Origin: Bacillota bacterium
Lineage (GTDB): Bacteria; Bacillota; Clostridia; Oscillospirales; Acutalibacteraceae
Length of the DNA: 64,000 nucleotides
Reading direction: 5' to 3'
Assembly (NCBI GenBank): GCA_021769885.1
Contig: JAETSA010000005.1
Location: 1-64,000 of the forward strand
Of the stretch, positions 39,524 through 48,475 are shown in pieces. The translations under genes and the position numbers were made by a program. The notes beneath the pieces were generated by a model, which saw only the letters and a program-made list of their open reading frames with translations, was not told where the DNA came from and ran no database searches. Position 1 is the stretch's first letter. The number at the start of each line of letters is the position of its first letter.

Positions 39524-41608
39524 TTAGAAAATGCTGTAATTGACAACCAAAGTTGCAAATACGATGGATACCATCGAAAGGAGCTTAATCAGGATATTGA
39601 TAGCAGGACCCGAGGTATCCTTGAACGGGTCGCCGACGGTATCACCGACCACTGCGGCTTTATGCTGTTCGCTCCCCTTGCCGCCGTGCTCGCCGCTTTC
39701 GATATACTTCTTCGCGTTGTCCCAAGCGCCGCCGGAATTGGACATAAACACCGCCATCAAAAAGCCTGTAACCGTTGCACCTGCAAGCATACCCACAACG
39801 CCTTTGTAGCCGAGAATCAAGCCGACGGCAATCGGGGTAACGACCGCAACGATAGTCGGCAGAATCATTTCGCGCAGGCTGGATTTCGTGCAAAGGTCGA
39901 CACAGGTTGCATAGTCGGGGTCTGCCTTGCCTTCCATAATGCCTTTGATTTCTTTAAACTGACGGCGAACCTCCACCACAATGCTCTGTGCCGCACGGCC
40001 GACGGATTCCATTGTCAGCGCCGCAAACAGGAAAGGCAGACAACCGCCGATGAACAAGCCAATCAAAACAACGGGATTCATCAGGCTGAAATCCTCAAAG
40101 GTGACTGCCGCGTCAACCGTTTTGACCTTTTCAATATAGGAAGCAATCAGCGCAAGTGCCGTCAGTGCCGCCGAACCGATGGCAAAGCCCTTGCCTGTTG
40201 CCGCCGTGGTGTTGCCGAGAGAATCCAATGCATCGGTGCGCTCTCTGACCTCGGGCGGTAGTCCTGTCATTTCCGCAATGCCGCCTGCATTGTCGGCAAC
40301 CGGACCGTAAGCGTCCGTTGCGAGGGTGATGCCGAGTGTGGAAAGCATCCCGACAGCCGCAAGCGCGATACCGTAGAGTCCCATAGAAGTAGAGCCTGTA
40401 CCGCCCGACACAAAGAAGGCACACAAAACGCTGACCGAAACGATGGCAATGGGCAGTATGGTCGATTTCATACCGAGACCTAAGCCCCCGATGATAATCG
40501 TCGCAGAGCCTGTTTCCGAAGTAGAGGCAAGCTTTCTTGTAGGTTTATACGTATCCGAGGTGAAATACTCGGTAGAAAGTCCAATCAAAATACCCGCGAG
40601 CAGACCGGCGAGAATCGCAAAATACAGCCCGAGGTTCTCTCTGCCGAGCACAAACCATACGACAGGCAGTGCGATTACGGCAATTGCCACCGCGCTGAGG
40701 TTCGTACCGCGGCGAAGGGCTTTCAGGAGCACCTTTTGGTCAATGCTTTCGCCCGTGCGCACAAAGAATGTACCGATAATGGACATCACAATACCCAATG
40801 CCGCCAAGAGCATCGGCACAGCCATTGCCTTTATACTGCCGCTGAAAGCGGAAACACCGAGTGCAGAGGCAGAAATCACGGAGCTGACATAGGATTCATA
40901 CAAATCCGCGCCCATCCCCGCAACATCACCGACGTTGTCGCCGACATTATCGGCAATCGCGGCGGGATTGCGCGGATCGTCCTCGGGAATGCCCGCTTCC
41001 ACCTTACCGACCAAATCCGCACCGACATCGGCGGCTTTGGTGAAGATACCGCCGCCCACGCGCGCAAACAACGCCATAGACGAAGCACCCATACCGAAGG
41101 TGAGCATCGTAGTCGAAATCATAGCGGGATCGAGTTTGAAAATAAACTTTAAAATGAAGAACCAAACGGAAATATCCAAAAGACCTAAGCCGACAACGGT
41201 AAAGCCCATGACAGAACCTGCAGAGAACGCCACGCGCAGACCGTTGTTCAGCCCCTCACGGCACGCATTTGCTGTTCTGCTGTTGGCAAGGGTGGCGATT
41301 TTCATACCGATAAAGCCCGAAAGACCCGAGAAAAATCCGCCTGTAACAAAGGCAAACGGCACAAACCAGGTCAAAAGCTTACAAGCCGCCATCACACACA
41401 GCAGTACAAACATACCGCCGAAGAAGATGGCAACCACGGAATACTGCCGTTTTAAATAGGCATTTGCGCCCGCGCGGATGGATTTTGCGATTTTTTGCAT
41501 TTGCTCGGTGCCCTCAGAAAAATTCAGCACTTTTTTCGCGGTCACTGCCGCAAAAGCAAGTGCTATCACTGCGCCTAAGAACGTGAGCAAAACCAAATAT
41601 TTTTCCAC
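39524..41608 (-). CDS. hppA: Membrane-bound ion-translocating pyrophosphatase
   Basis: Pumps Na+ or H+ across the membrane with energy from PPi. 694 residues and about 16 transmembrane helices. The substrate-binding motifs are DVGADLVGKVEAGIPEDDPRN (about 200-220) and the Asp-rich GDNVGDVAG. GNTTAATGKGFAIGSA has Ala at the site that is Lys in K+-independent enzymes, so K+ dependence is predicted. Most K+-dependent Firmicute forms pump Na+, but the ion cannot be settled here. The GTG start has AGGGGA upstream and a consensus promoter. Confidence 0.96.
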   Translation of the reverse strand: MEKYLVLLTFLGAVIALAFAAVTAKKVLNFSEGTEQMQKIAKSIRAGANAYLKRQYSVVAIFFGGMFVLLCVMAACKLLTWFVPFAFVTGGFFSGLSGFIGMKIATLANSRTANACREGLNNGLRVAFSAGSVMGFTVVGLGLLDISVWFFILKFIFKLDPAMISTTMLTFGMGASSMALFARVGGGIFTKAADVGADLVGKVEAGIPEDDPRNPAAIADNVGDNVGDVAGMGADLYESYVSSVISASALGVSAFSGSIKAMAVPMLLAALGIVMSIIGTFFVRTGESIDQKVLLKALRRGTNLSAVAIAVIALPVVWFVLGRENLGLYFAILAGLLAGILIGLSTEYFTSDTYKPTRKLASTSETGSATIIIGGLGLGMKSTILPIAIVSVSVLCAFFVSGGTGSTSMGLYGIALAAVGMLSTLGITLATDAYGPVADNAGGIAEMTGLPPEVRERTDALDSLGNTTAATGKGFAIGSAALTALALIASYIEKVKTVDAAVTFEDFSLMNPVVLIGLFIGGCLPFLFAALTMESVGRAAQSIVVEVRRQFKEIKGIMEGKADPDYATCVDLCTKSSLREMILPTIVAVVTPIAVGLILGYKGVVGMLAGATVTGFLMAVFMSNSGGAWDNAKKYIESGEHGGKGSEQHKAAVVGDTVGDPFKDTSGPAINILIKLLSMVSIVFATLVVNYSIF

Positions 41609-41645
41609 AACATCGTCCCCTTGTGAAGTTTATAGAATATTGTTT

Positions 41646-41674
41646 ATTATATACCCCAAAAACGATATTGTCAA
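41646..41674 (-). promoter_or_regulatory. Consensus sigma-A promoter for hppA
   Basis: Minus-strand TTGACA, 17-base spacer, TATAAT, both hexamers exact, 38 bases before the GTG start. Confidence 0.88.
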
Positions 41675-41892
41675 TCATTTAACAATCGTTTTTGCTTTTT
41701 ATTATAAAATTTCCTGCAAAATTCAAAAGGCTATATCGGCATTCGCTGTGTATTATGCATTCAAGAATAAATCCCCTTGCATTTTTCGCGGAATAAAGAC
41801 AATATTTTCGCTTTATTGCATTCAAATTTTCTCATAAAAATAAGCGCCCCCAAAAGACTGACAACTTTAGAAAGCGCATATTTTCAAAAGAA

Positions 41893-42498
41893 TCACGACG
41901 CGGAATCCGTCCCTGTCTTTCCCGTGCCGCTGAACAAATTTACAGAAAAACCGTTGTAACCCTGTATCGCCGTGATAAGTATATCGTTTGGAGTTCTGCA
42001 ATAAGCATTTATAACCTCATTAAAATGCAAACGGTAGTTTGAGTTCTTTTCATTTATCTCCATATAAGAAGAGAAATCTTCTAAGGACTTCAATTTGCGG
42101 TTCGTAAGGAAGACAAATGCGTTACGGTCTTCTTTTTGTAAAATAGGTAATACTTTTTCAAGCTCTGTTCCTGTGATATCCGCAATGCCGAACAATAGGT
42201 AAAACCGATTCAGCATCACTGTCTTTTCAAAACAGTTTACAATATTTATTCCGTATGTATTTCCTATATTTTTCCATAAGCCCAATTTCTTATCTTGAAA
42301 ACACATCGGATAGAAACTCATCTGACCCGTAAAAAAATACAAAAATTGATTTTCGGATTTTAAGTGCAGTTCTTTTAAAATATTTTGAAAATCGATTTCT
42401 TCCTCTTCGTCTCCCAAAAAGCTGTAGGCGCAAACAGAATCGTGAATAGCGCCATAGTGAAAGGTAAGTGAACAATTATCAATGTATTCTTTTTGCAT
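41893..42498 (-). CDS. Hypothetical protein, 201 aa, AT-rich
   Basis: I do not recognise this protein. It is soluble, rich in Phe, Tyr, Asn and Leu, with no signal peptide or repeats. Codon use is visibly more AT-rich than the neighbours hppA and nifJ, and the gene lies with an AT-rich membrane-protein gene 18 bases upstream on the same strand, so the two form an islet that was probably acquired together. The ATG at 42498 has GGAGTTG upstream. Confidence 0.7.
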   Translation of the reverse strand: MQKEYIDNCSLTFHYGAIHDSVCAYSFLGDEEEEIDFQNILKELHLKSENQFLYFFTGQMSFYPMCFQDKKLGLWKNIGNTYGINIVNCFEKTVMLNRFYLLFGIADITGTELEKVLPILQKEDRNAFVFLTNRKLKSLEDFSSYMEINEKNSNYRLHFNEVINAYCRTPNDILITAIQGYNGFSVNLFSGTGKTGTDSAS

Positions 42499-42516
42499 TC
42501 CAACTCCTCTTCTTTG

Positions 42517-42903
42517 TTAGAGCAGAAAAATTATAAGAAAGAAAATCAACGGGAGAATAATTAAAGGAAGTGCGATAAAAAGGAGACTGTTATCTTTATT
42601 AGAAATAAAACCTTTTTTGTAGGTATAAATGCTAACGGCGATTAGTCCAATAAAAAATAAGAATCCATAGGCAATAGATATCCCGGAAACGATTTGTTTA
42701 TACGGATATAATAAAGAAAAGTCGTGTGCACATCTGTTTAACAGTAATAACGGTATACCCAATACAGTGATATATAACATCCAACGCCAGGGCTTTTTCT
42801 CCGGGGTATTTAATTTCGTTATTTCCCAAATACACACACCCAGTGCAACCAGCAATACGGGAATAAGAACGAAAAAAGGTAAATCGTATAATAAGTTAAT
42901 CAT
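42517..42903 (-). CDS. Small four-span membrane protein, AT-rich
   Basis: 128 residues from the ATG at 42903, with four predicted transmembrane segments (about 7-27, 43-60, 74-96, 105-127) and short charged loops (EITKLNTPEKKPW; YTYKKGFISNKDN). No family recognised. It is upstream of the 201-residue gene, and the pair share composition and strand. An immunity-like or toxin-like pairing is conceivable but unsupported by motifs. Confidence 0.65.
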   Translation of the reverse strand: MINLLYDLPFFVLIPVLLVALGVCIWEITKLNTPEKKPWRWMLYITVLGIPLLLLNRCAHDFSLLYPYKQIVSGISIAYGFLFFIGLIAVSIYTYKKGFISNKDNSLLFIALPLIILPLIFFLIIFLL

Positions 42904-43028
42904 ACTATGTCGCGCCCCCAATTTGTGTTATCAACACAAGTCTATCACAGCGAAAACCGTTCGTCAAGCCATAGGAGAAAACCTGTCTTTCGAAAACGAA
43001 GCACCTATAAAGCTTGATTTGCAAAGAA

Positions 43029-43065
43029 AAAACAGGTATTCCGATTCTGTCAGAATACCTGTTTT
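43029..43065 (-). terminator. Terminator of nifJ
   Basis: 13-bp arms AAAACAGGTATTC/GAATACCTGTTTT with an 11-base loop, 33 bases past the nifJ stop. It is symmetrical in A/T and may act on both strands. Confidence 0.88.
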
Positions 43066-43097
43066 GTGTTTTGGGAATTTTAACCCTGCTTTATACT

Positions 43098-46000
43098 TTA
43101 TTCAGCATCGGGTGCATAGAGATCCTGCAATTTGACAAGGTGATTATATCTTGCCTTTGCGGTATCCTCCGCCTTCTGGAACAGCTCTTCTGCTCTTTCG
43201 GGGAATGCACGGGTCAGCGAGGAGTAACGTGCTTCGTTCATAATGAACGCACGGTAGCTCTCAGAGCCTTCCTTCGAGTCGATGGTGAAGGGGTTCTTGC
43301 CCTGTGCCTTGAGTGCGGGGTTGTAACGGAACATATTCCAGTAACCGCAGTCCACAGCCTTCTTCATCTCTGCCTGGCAGTTGGTCATACCGCCCTTGAT
43401 GGAGTGCATTTCGCAAGGTGCGTAAGCAATGATGATGGACGGACCCGGATAAGCCTCTGCCTCGGTGATTGCTTTGATGGTCTGATTCTGGTCAGCGCCC
43501 ATGGCAATCTGTGCAACATAGACATAACCGTAGCTCATAGCGATTTCTGCAAGGCTCTTCTTCGCAATCGACTTACCTGCCGCCGCAAACTGTGCGACCT
43601 GACCGATGTTGGAAGCCTTGGAAGCCTGACCGCCGGTGTTGGAGTACACTTCGGTATCGAATACCATAATGTTGACATCCTCACCTGTTGCAAGCACGTG
43701 GTCTACGCCGCCGAAGCCGATATCGTATGCCCAGCCGTCGCCGCCGAAGATCCAAACGGATTTCTTGGAGAGGTATTCTTTGTTGTCGAGAATATCCTTG
43801 CGTGTCGGGCAATCGCAATCGAGAGCCTCAAGTGCTTCTACCAAAGCCTTGGTTGCCGCAGTATTCTTTGCACCGTCGGAAACGGTATCCAAATACTCTT
43901 GGCAAGCCGCTTTCACGTTTTCGGGTGCTTCGTCAGCCGCCGCAATCTGCTTCACTTCGTCAATCAAACGGTTGCGGATTGCATTCTGACCGAGGTACAT
44001 ACCGAAGCCGTGTTCTGCGTTGTCCTCAAACAAAGAGTTTGCCCATGCGGGACCGTGACCGTCTTTATTAACAGTATAGGGAGAGGTTGCCGCAGGACCG
44101 CCCCAAATGGACGAACAGCCTGTTGCATTGGAGATATACATTCTGTCACCGAACAGCTGGGTGATAAGACGTGCATAAGAGGTTTCCGCACAGCCTGCGC
44201 AGGAGCCCGAGAACTCTAAGAGCGGCGTCTTGAACTGACTGCCGATTACGGTGTTGTTTGCAAGGTCTTCCTTGACGGTGACGTTGGCAACCATATAATC
44301 GAATGCCGCCTGTTTTGCATCCTGCGACTCGCGGGACACCATTTTCAGAGAGGATGTCGGGCAGACACCGATACATACGCCGCAGCCCATACAATCCATC
44401 GGGGAAACAGCCATAGTGTATTTGTAAACATCCTTGCCCTTACCCTTTTTGTCTACGATTGTAGCCACTTCGGGAGCCGCCGCCGCTTCTTCTGCGGTCA
44501 GCGCATACGGACGGATGGTTGCGTGCGGGCAGACATACGCGCACTTGTTGCACTGTACGCAGGTTTCGCCGTTCCACTCGGGAACCATAACCGCAACGCC
44601 GCGTTTTTCATAAGCCGCCGCGCCCTGCTCGAAGGTACCGTCTGCGTGATCCACAAATGCGGAAACAGGCAGGCTGTCACCGTCCATTTTGCCGACAGGC
44701 TTCATAATGCTGTCTACCATCTTGACCAGCTTTGCAGGACCGTTCTCGGTCACAGCGGCTGTGTCGTCGGTTGCATTTGCCCAATCTGCGGGAACGTCAA
44801 TCTTCACGTACGCGGTTGCGCCTGCGTCGATTGCCTTTTCGTTCATTTCGACGATTTCTTTGCCCTTCTTCATAAACTTCTGGGCTTTTTCTTTCATATA
44901 GCCGATGGCTTCCGCTTCGGGAAGAACCTTGGAAAGCGAGAAGAAAGCGGACTGCAGAACCGTGTTGGTACGTTTGCCCAAGCCGATTTGTGCGGCGAGG
45001 TCAATTGCGTTCACGGTGTAAAGCTGAACATTGTTTTCTGCAATGTAGCGCTTGGTTTCTGCGTTGAGCTTTTCTGTAAGCTCTGCCGCATCCCACTGGC
45101 AGTTGATGAGGAATACGCCGCCGGGCTTTACATCCTGCACCATCTTGAAGCCCTTTTCAATATAAGACGGGTTGTGGCATGCCACGAAGTCCGCTTTATT
45201 GATGTAATAGGGGCTCTTGATCGGTTTGTCGCCGAAACGCAGGTGGGAAATGGTTACGCCGCCTGTTTTCTTAGAGTCATACTGGAAATAGGCCTGCACA
45301 TATTTGTCGGTATGGTCACCGATGATTTTGATGGAGTCTTTGTTTGCACCGACAGTACCGTCGCCGCCCAAGCCCCAGAATTTGCACTCGATTGTGCCTT
45401 CCGCGGCGGTATTCGGCGAGGGTTTCTCGTCCAAAGAAAGGTGTGTAACGTCATCCTTAATGCCGATGGTGAACTGACGCTCGGGATTTTCTTTGTCGAG
45501 ATGCTCATACACTGCAAATACGCTTGCAGGCGGTGTATCCTTAGAACCGAGACCGTATCTGCCGCCGCAGACCTTTGCGGTTCTGCCCATTTCGTTGAGT
45601 GCGGCAACCACGTCGAGGAACAAGGGCTCACCGATAGAGCCGGGTTCTTTGGTTCTGTCAAGCACTGCGATTTTCTTCGCGGTTGCAGGAATAGCTTCGC
45701 ACAGCTTCGCAGCAGAGAACGGTCTGTACAAACGAACCTTGACAAGACCGACTTTTTCGCCCTTTGCGGTCAGGTAGTCAATCACTTCTTCTGCGACGTC
45801 GCAGATAGAGCCCATTGCCACGATAACCTTTTCGGCATCGGGTGCACCGTAATAGTTGAAGAGCTTATAGTCTGTGCCGAGTTTCGCATTGACCTTGTCC
45901 ATATACTTCTCAACAATTGCGGGAACAGCTTCATAGTAGCTGTTGCAGGCTTCTCTGTGCTGGAAGAAGATATCGCCGTTTTCGTGCGAGCCGCGCATTA

Positions 46001-46664
46001 CGGGATGCTCGGGATTCAAAGCACGTTTGCGGAACGCATCGACTGCGTCCATATTGCACATTTCTTTGAGATCTTCATAATCCCAAATCTTGATTTTCTG
46101 AATTTCGTGAGAGGTACGGAAGCCGTCAAAAAAGTTGATGAACGGTACACGGCTCTCAATTGCCGCCAAGTGCGCAACCGCCGCCAAATCCATAACCTCC
46201 TGCGGGTTGGTCTCAGCAAGCATTGCAAAGCCTGTCTGACGGCAGGCATACACGTCGGAATGGTCGCCGAAGATGTTCAGTGCGTGAGAGGCAACACAGC
46301 GTGCCGATACGTGGAACACCGACGGGAGCAATTCGCCCGCGATTTTGTACATATTCGGAATCATCAGAAGAAGACCCTGAGAAGCGGTGTAAGTCGTGGT
46401 CAGCGCACCTGCCGCCAAAGAGCCGTGCACAGTACCTGCCGCACCTGCTTCGGACTGCATTTCCGCAACCTTCACGGTTGTGCCGAAAATGTTCTTTACG
46501 CCCTGTGCCGACCACTGGTCAACATAGTCCGCCATCGGGCTGGACGGCGTAATCGGGTAAATGCCTGCCACTTCCGTAAACGCATAAGATACGTATGCGG
46601 CGGCATTGTTACCGTCCATCGTTTTCGACTTGCGCGAAACGACGGGTTTCTGAGTTTCTGCCAT
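43098..46664 (-). CDS. nifJ: Pyruvate:ferredoxin (flavodoxin) oxidoreductase
   Basis: Oxidises pyruvate to acetyl-CoA and CO2 and reduces ferredoxin, the core of clostridial fermentation. A single 1188-residue chain of the homodimeric type. Domain I starts GNNAAAYVSYAFTEVAGIYPITPSSPMA, two 4Fe-4S ferredoxin motifs lie at about 695-760 (CVQCNKCAYVCPH and CMGCGVCIGVCP), the third cluster uses CAGCAETSYA and a later Cys, and the thiamine-diphosphate site is GDGWAYDIGFGGVDH (about 965-980) with NTGGQASKAS. Reduced ferredoxin could feed hydrogenases; a hydrogenase-like sensor is at 56.7 kb. Confidence 0.98.
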   Translation of the reverse strand: MAETQKPVVSRKSKTMDGNNAAAYVSYAFTEVAGIYPITPSSPMADYVDQWSAQGVKNIFGTTVKVAEMQSEAGAAGTVHGSLAAGALTTTYTASQGLLLMIPNMYKIAGELLPSVFHVSARCVASHALNIFGDHSDVYACRQTGFAMLAETNPQEVMDLAAVAHLAAIESRVPFINFFDGFRTSHEIQKIKIWDYEDLKEMCNMDAVDAFRKRALNPEHPVMRGSHENGDIFFQHREACNSYYEAVPAIVEKYMDKVNAKLGTDYKLFNYYGAPDAEKVIVAMGSICDVAEEVIDYLTAKGEKVGLVKVRLYRPFSAAKLCEAIPATAKKIAVLDRTKEPGSIGEPLFLDVVAALNEMGRTAKVCGGRYGLGSKDTPPASVFAVYEHLDKENPERQFTIGIKDDVTHLSLDEKPSPNTAAEGTIECKFWGLGGDGTVGANKDSIKIIGDHTDKYVQAYFQYDSKKTGGVTISHLRFGDKPIKSPYYINKADFVACHNPSYIEKGFKMVQDVKPGGVFLINCQWDAAELTEKLNAETKRYIAENNVQLYTVNAIDLAAQIGLGKRTNTVLQSAFFSLSKVLPEAEAIGYMKEKAQKFMKKGKEIVEMNEKAIDAGATAYVKIDVPADWANATDDTAAVTENGPAKLVKMVDSIMKPVGKMDGDSLPVSAFVDHADGTFEQGAAAYEKRGVAVMVPEWNGETCVQCNKCAYVCPHATIRPYALTAEEAAAAPEVATIVDKKGKGKDVYKYTMAVSPMDCMGCGVCIGVCPTSSLKMVSRESQDAKQAAFDYMVANVTVKEDLANNTVIGSQFKTPLLEFSGSCAGCAETSYARLITQLFGDRMYISNATGCSSIWGGPAATSPYTVNKDGHGPAWANSLFEDNAEHGFGMYLGQNAIRNRLIDEVKQIAAADEAPENVKAACQEYLDTVSDGAKNTAATKALVEALEALDCDCPTRKDILDNKEYLSKKSVWIFGGDGWAYDIGFGGVDHVLATGEDVNIMVFDTEVYSNTGGQASKASNIGQVAQFAAAGKSIAKKSLAEIAMSYGYVYVAQIAMGADQNQTIKAITEAEAYPGPSIIIAYAPCEMHSIKGGMTNCQAEMKKAVDCGYWNMFRYNPALKAQGKNPFTIDSKEGSESYRAFIMNEARYSSLTRAFPERAEELFQKAEDTAKARYNHLVKLQDLYAPDAE

Positions 46665-46736
46665 AGATATTTCCTCCTTGAAAGGTATGTTAGCTTGTAA
46701 GGGAACGATTACAGTCGTTCTTTCACATACTGCTTT

Positions 46737-46765
46737 ATTTTAACACGATATTTTTCGCGTGTAAA
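46737..46765 (-). promoter_or_regulatory. Sigma-A promoter for nifJ
   Basis: Minus-strand TTTACA, 17-base spacer, TAAAAT. A GAACGA/TCGTTC hairpin lies between it and the AGGAGG site. Confidence 0.65.
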
Positions 46766-46950
46766 CCTCTAATTCTCTGAAATTACAGGATTTTTTTCGA
46801 TTTTTTCGATTTTTTACATTTTTGATGTCTGAAAGCGTGTATTCGGAATCCTCTTTTTATTCTTATGTTCTGTTTTTATCGCAAATCGTGTAGGCTTGCA
46901 AGCGAAAGCCGACAATATTTGTACACTTTGTGAACATATTCGGCATTCTG

Positions 46951-46979
46951 TTGACTTATTCTGAAAAATCGTATATACT
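46951..46979 (+). promoter_or_regulatory. Sigma-A promoter for CNNM/CorC gene
   Basis: TTGACT, 17-base spacer, TATACT, 39 bases before the ATG. Confidence 0.75.
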
Positions 46980-47017
46980 ATAAAGCAAATTATTTTGAAA
47001 GGAGTCCACAAATCATT

Positions 47018-48400
47018 ATGGACGCAGACCCCGGGAGTATTATTTTAAAGGTTGTACTTCTCTTTATCCTCACGCTTTTGAACGCTTTCTTCGCGATGTC
47101 GGAAATCGCAATCATCTCTTTGAATGATACGAAAATCGACAAGTTGGCGGAAGAGGGGCACAAAAAAGCAAAGCAAGTCAAGAAACTGACGGAAAACTCA
47201 AGCAATTTCCTGTCCACCATTCAAATCGGCGTAACATTGGCAGGATTCTTAACCTCTGCTACAGCGGCGCAAAGCTTCGCCACGATGCTCTCAGACGCGC
47301 TCGCCAAAACAGCGGTTGCAAATGTGATTCCGTTGGGGCTCATCAGCGGTGTTTCCACGGTTTTGATTACACTTATCACCTCTTATTTTTCTTTGGTTCT
47401 CGGCGAATTGGCGCCCAAAAAGATTGCCATGCAAAAGCCTGAAAAGGTATCGTTCGCAGTTGTGCCTGTTCTGCTGTTTGTAAGCCGCGTTACAAAGCCG
47501 TTCGTGAAAATTCTTTCGGTTTCCACAAATGCTGTAGTTCGGCTGTTCGGTTTAGACCCGAATGCAGACGAAGAAGAGGTCACCGAGGAAGAAATCCGTA
47601 TGATGGTCGATGTCGGGCAGGAAAAAGGCGTTATTGAAGATGTGCAAAAGGAAATGATTAACAACATCTTCGAGTTTGACGACATTGACGTGGCAGACAT
47701 TATGACGCACCGCACGGATATGGCTTGCGTAGATGTGGAGGATTCCCTTGCGGATATCATCCAGCTTTCAATGGAAGAGGGATATTCGCGTATTCCTGTT
47801 TATGAGGAAGACCCCGACAACGTGGTCGGCATTGTCTATATTAAGGATTTATTGAAATACATCGGCTCTTCTTTGCCTGAGGCACTGCACTTAAAGGATG
47901 TTATGCGCAAGGCTTACTACGTCCCCGAAAGCAAACGCTGCGGCGCGCTGTTCGCGGAAATGACCGAAAAGCACATCCAAATGGCGATTGTTGTGGATGA
48001 ATACGGCGGCACGGCAGGTCTGGTCACACTGGAGGACATTGTGGAAGCCATTGTCGGCAACATTCAGGATGAATATGACAATGAGGACGTCGAAATATCC
48101 AAAATAAATGAAACGACATTTACAATTGACGGCGTAACCGATTTGGAAGAGGTTGAGGAACAGCTCGGCATTCAATTCCCTGAGGATGATTACGACACCT
48201 TGGGCGGCTTTATCATCAGCCAATTGGGCTTTTTGCCGCAGGACGGCGATATGAATGCGGTGGAATTCGAAAACATTCGGTTCACTGTGCTCAACGTGGA
48301 AGAACGCCGCATCGGCAAGGTCAAGGTCGAGATTCTGCCGAAGCCCGAAACGGAAACGGAAGTTCCCGAGAAAAAATCGATTTTTGACCGCAACGCATAA
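47018..48400 (+). CDS. CNNM/CorC-family magnesium transporter (hemolysin-like)
   Basis: 460 residues. A DUF21 transmembrane domain (about 10-185, about four segments) is followed by two CBS domains (about 215-335, DIMTHRTDMACVDVEDSL and VVDEYGGTAGLVTLEDIVEAIVGNIQDEYD) and a C-terminal CorC_HlyC domain (about 355-435). CNNM/CorC proteins export Mg2+ with the CBS pair sensing Mg-ATP; the hemolysin name is historical. Single gene behind a good promoter; AAAGGAG precedes the ATG. Confidence 0.93.
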   Translation: MDADPGSIILKVVLLFILTLLNAFFAMSEIAIISLNDTKIDKLAEEGHKKAKQVKKLTENSSNFLSTIQIGVTLAGFLTSATAAQSFATMLSDALAKTAVANVIPLGLISGVSTVLITLITSYFSLVLGELAPKKIAMQKPEKVSFAVVPVLLFVSRVTKPFVKILSVSTNAVVRLFGLDPNADEEEVTEEEIRMMVDVGQEKGVIEDVQKEMINNIFEFDDIDVADIMTHRTDMACVDVEDSLADIIQLSMEEGYSRIPVYEEDPDNVVGIVYIKDLLKYIGSSLPEALHLKDVMRKAYYVPESKRCGALFAEMTEKHIQMAIVVDEYGGTAGLVTLEDIVEAIVGNIQDEYDNEDVEISKINETTFTIDGVTDLEEVEEQLGIQFPEDDYDTLGGFIISQLGFLPQDGDMNAVEFENIRFTVLNVEERRIGKVKVEILPKPETETEVPEKKSIFDRNA

Positions 48401-48425
48401 AACCGTTTAAACCGCATATTGCATT

Positions 48426-48461
48426 TTCAGCCGAAGGACTCAGGTTCTTCGGCTGAATTTT
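48426..48461 (+). terminator. Terminator after CNNM/CorC gene
   Basis: 11-bp arms TTCAGCCGAAG/CTTCGGCTGAA followed by TTTTA, immediately ahead of the MATE ribosome site, so read-through or an extra start for MATE is possible. Confidence 0.8.
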
Positions 48462-48475
48462 AGGATGGAGAAAAC

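Noticed and set aside
39518-40261. 247-residue plus-strand ORF
   Set aside because: Antisense to hppA; His/Asn-rich composition, characteristic of a reversed membrane-protein gene.
43014-44219. 401-residue plus-strand ORF
   Set aside because: Mostly antisense to nifJ. It starts inside the nifJ terminator hairpin and has no family match.
44523-46700. 725-residue plus-strand ORF
   Set aside because: It lies wholly opposite nifJ and has no ribosome site or recognisable domain. A long shadow frame from strong codon bias.
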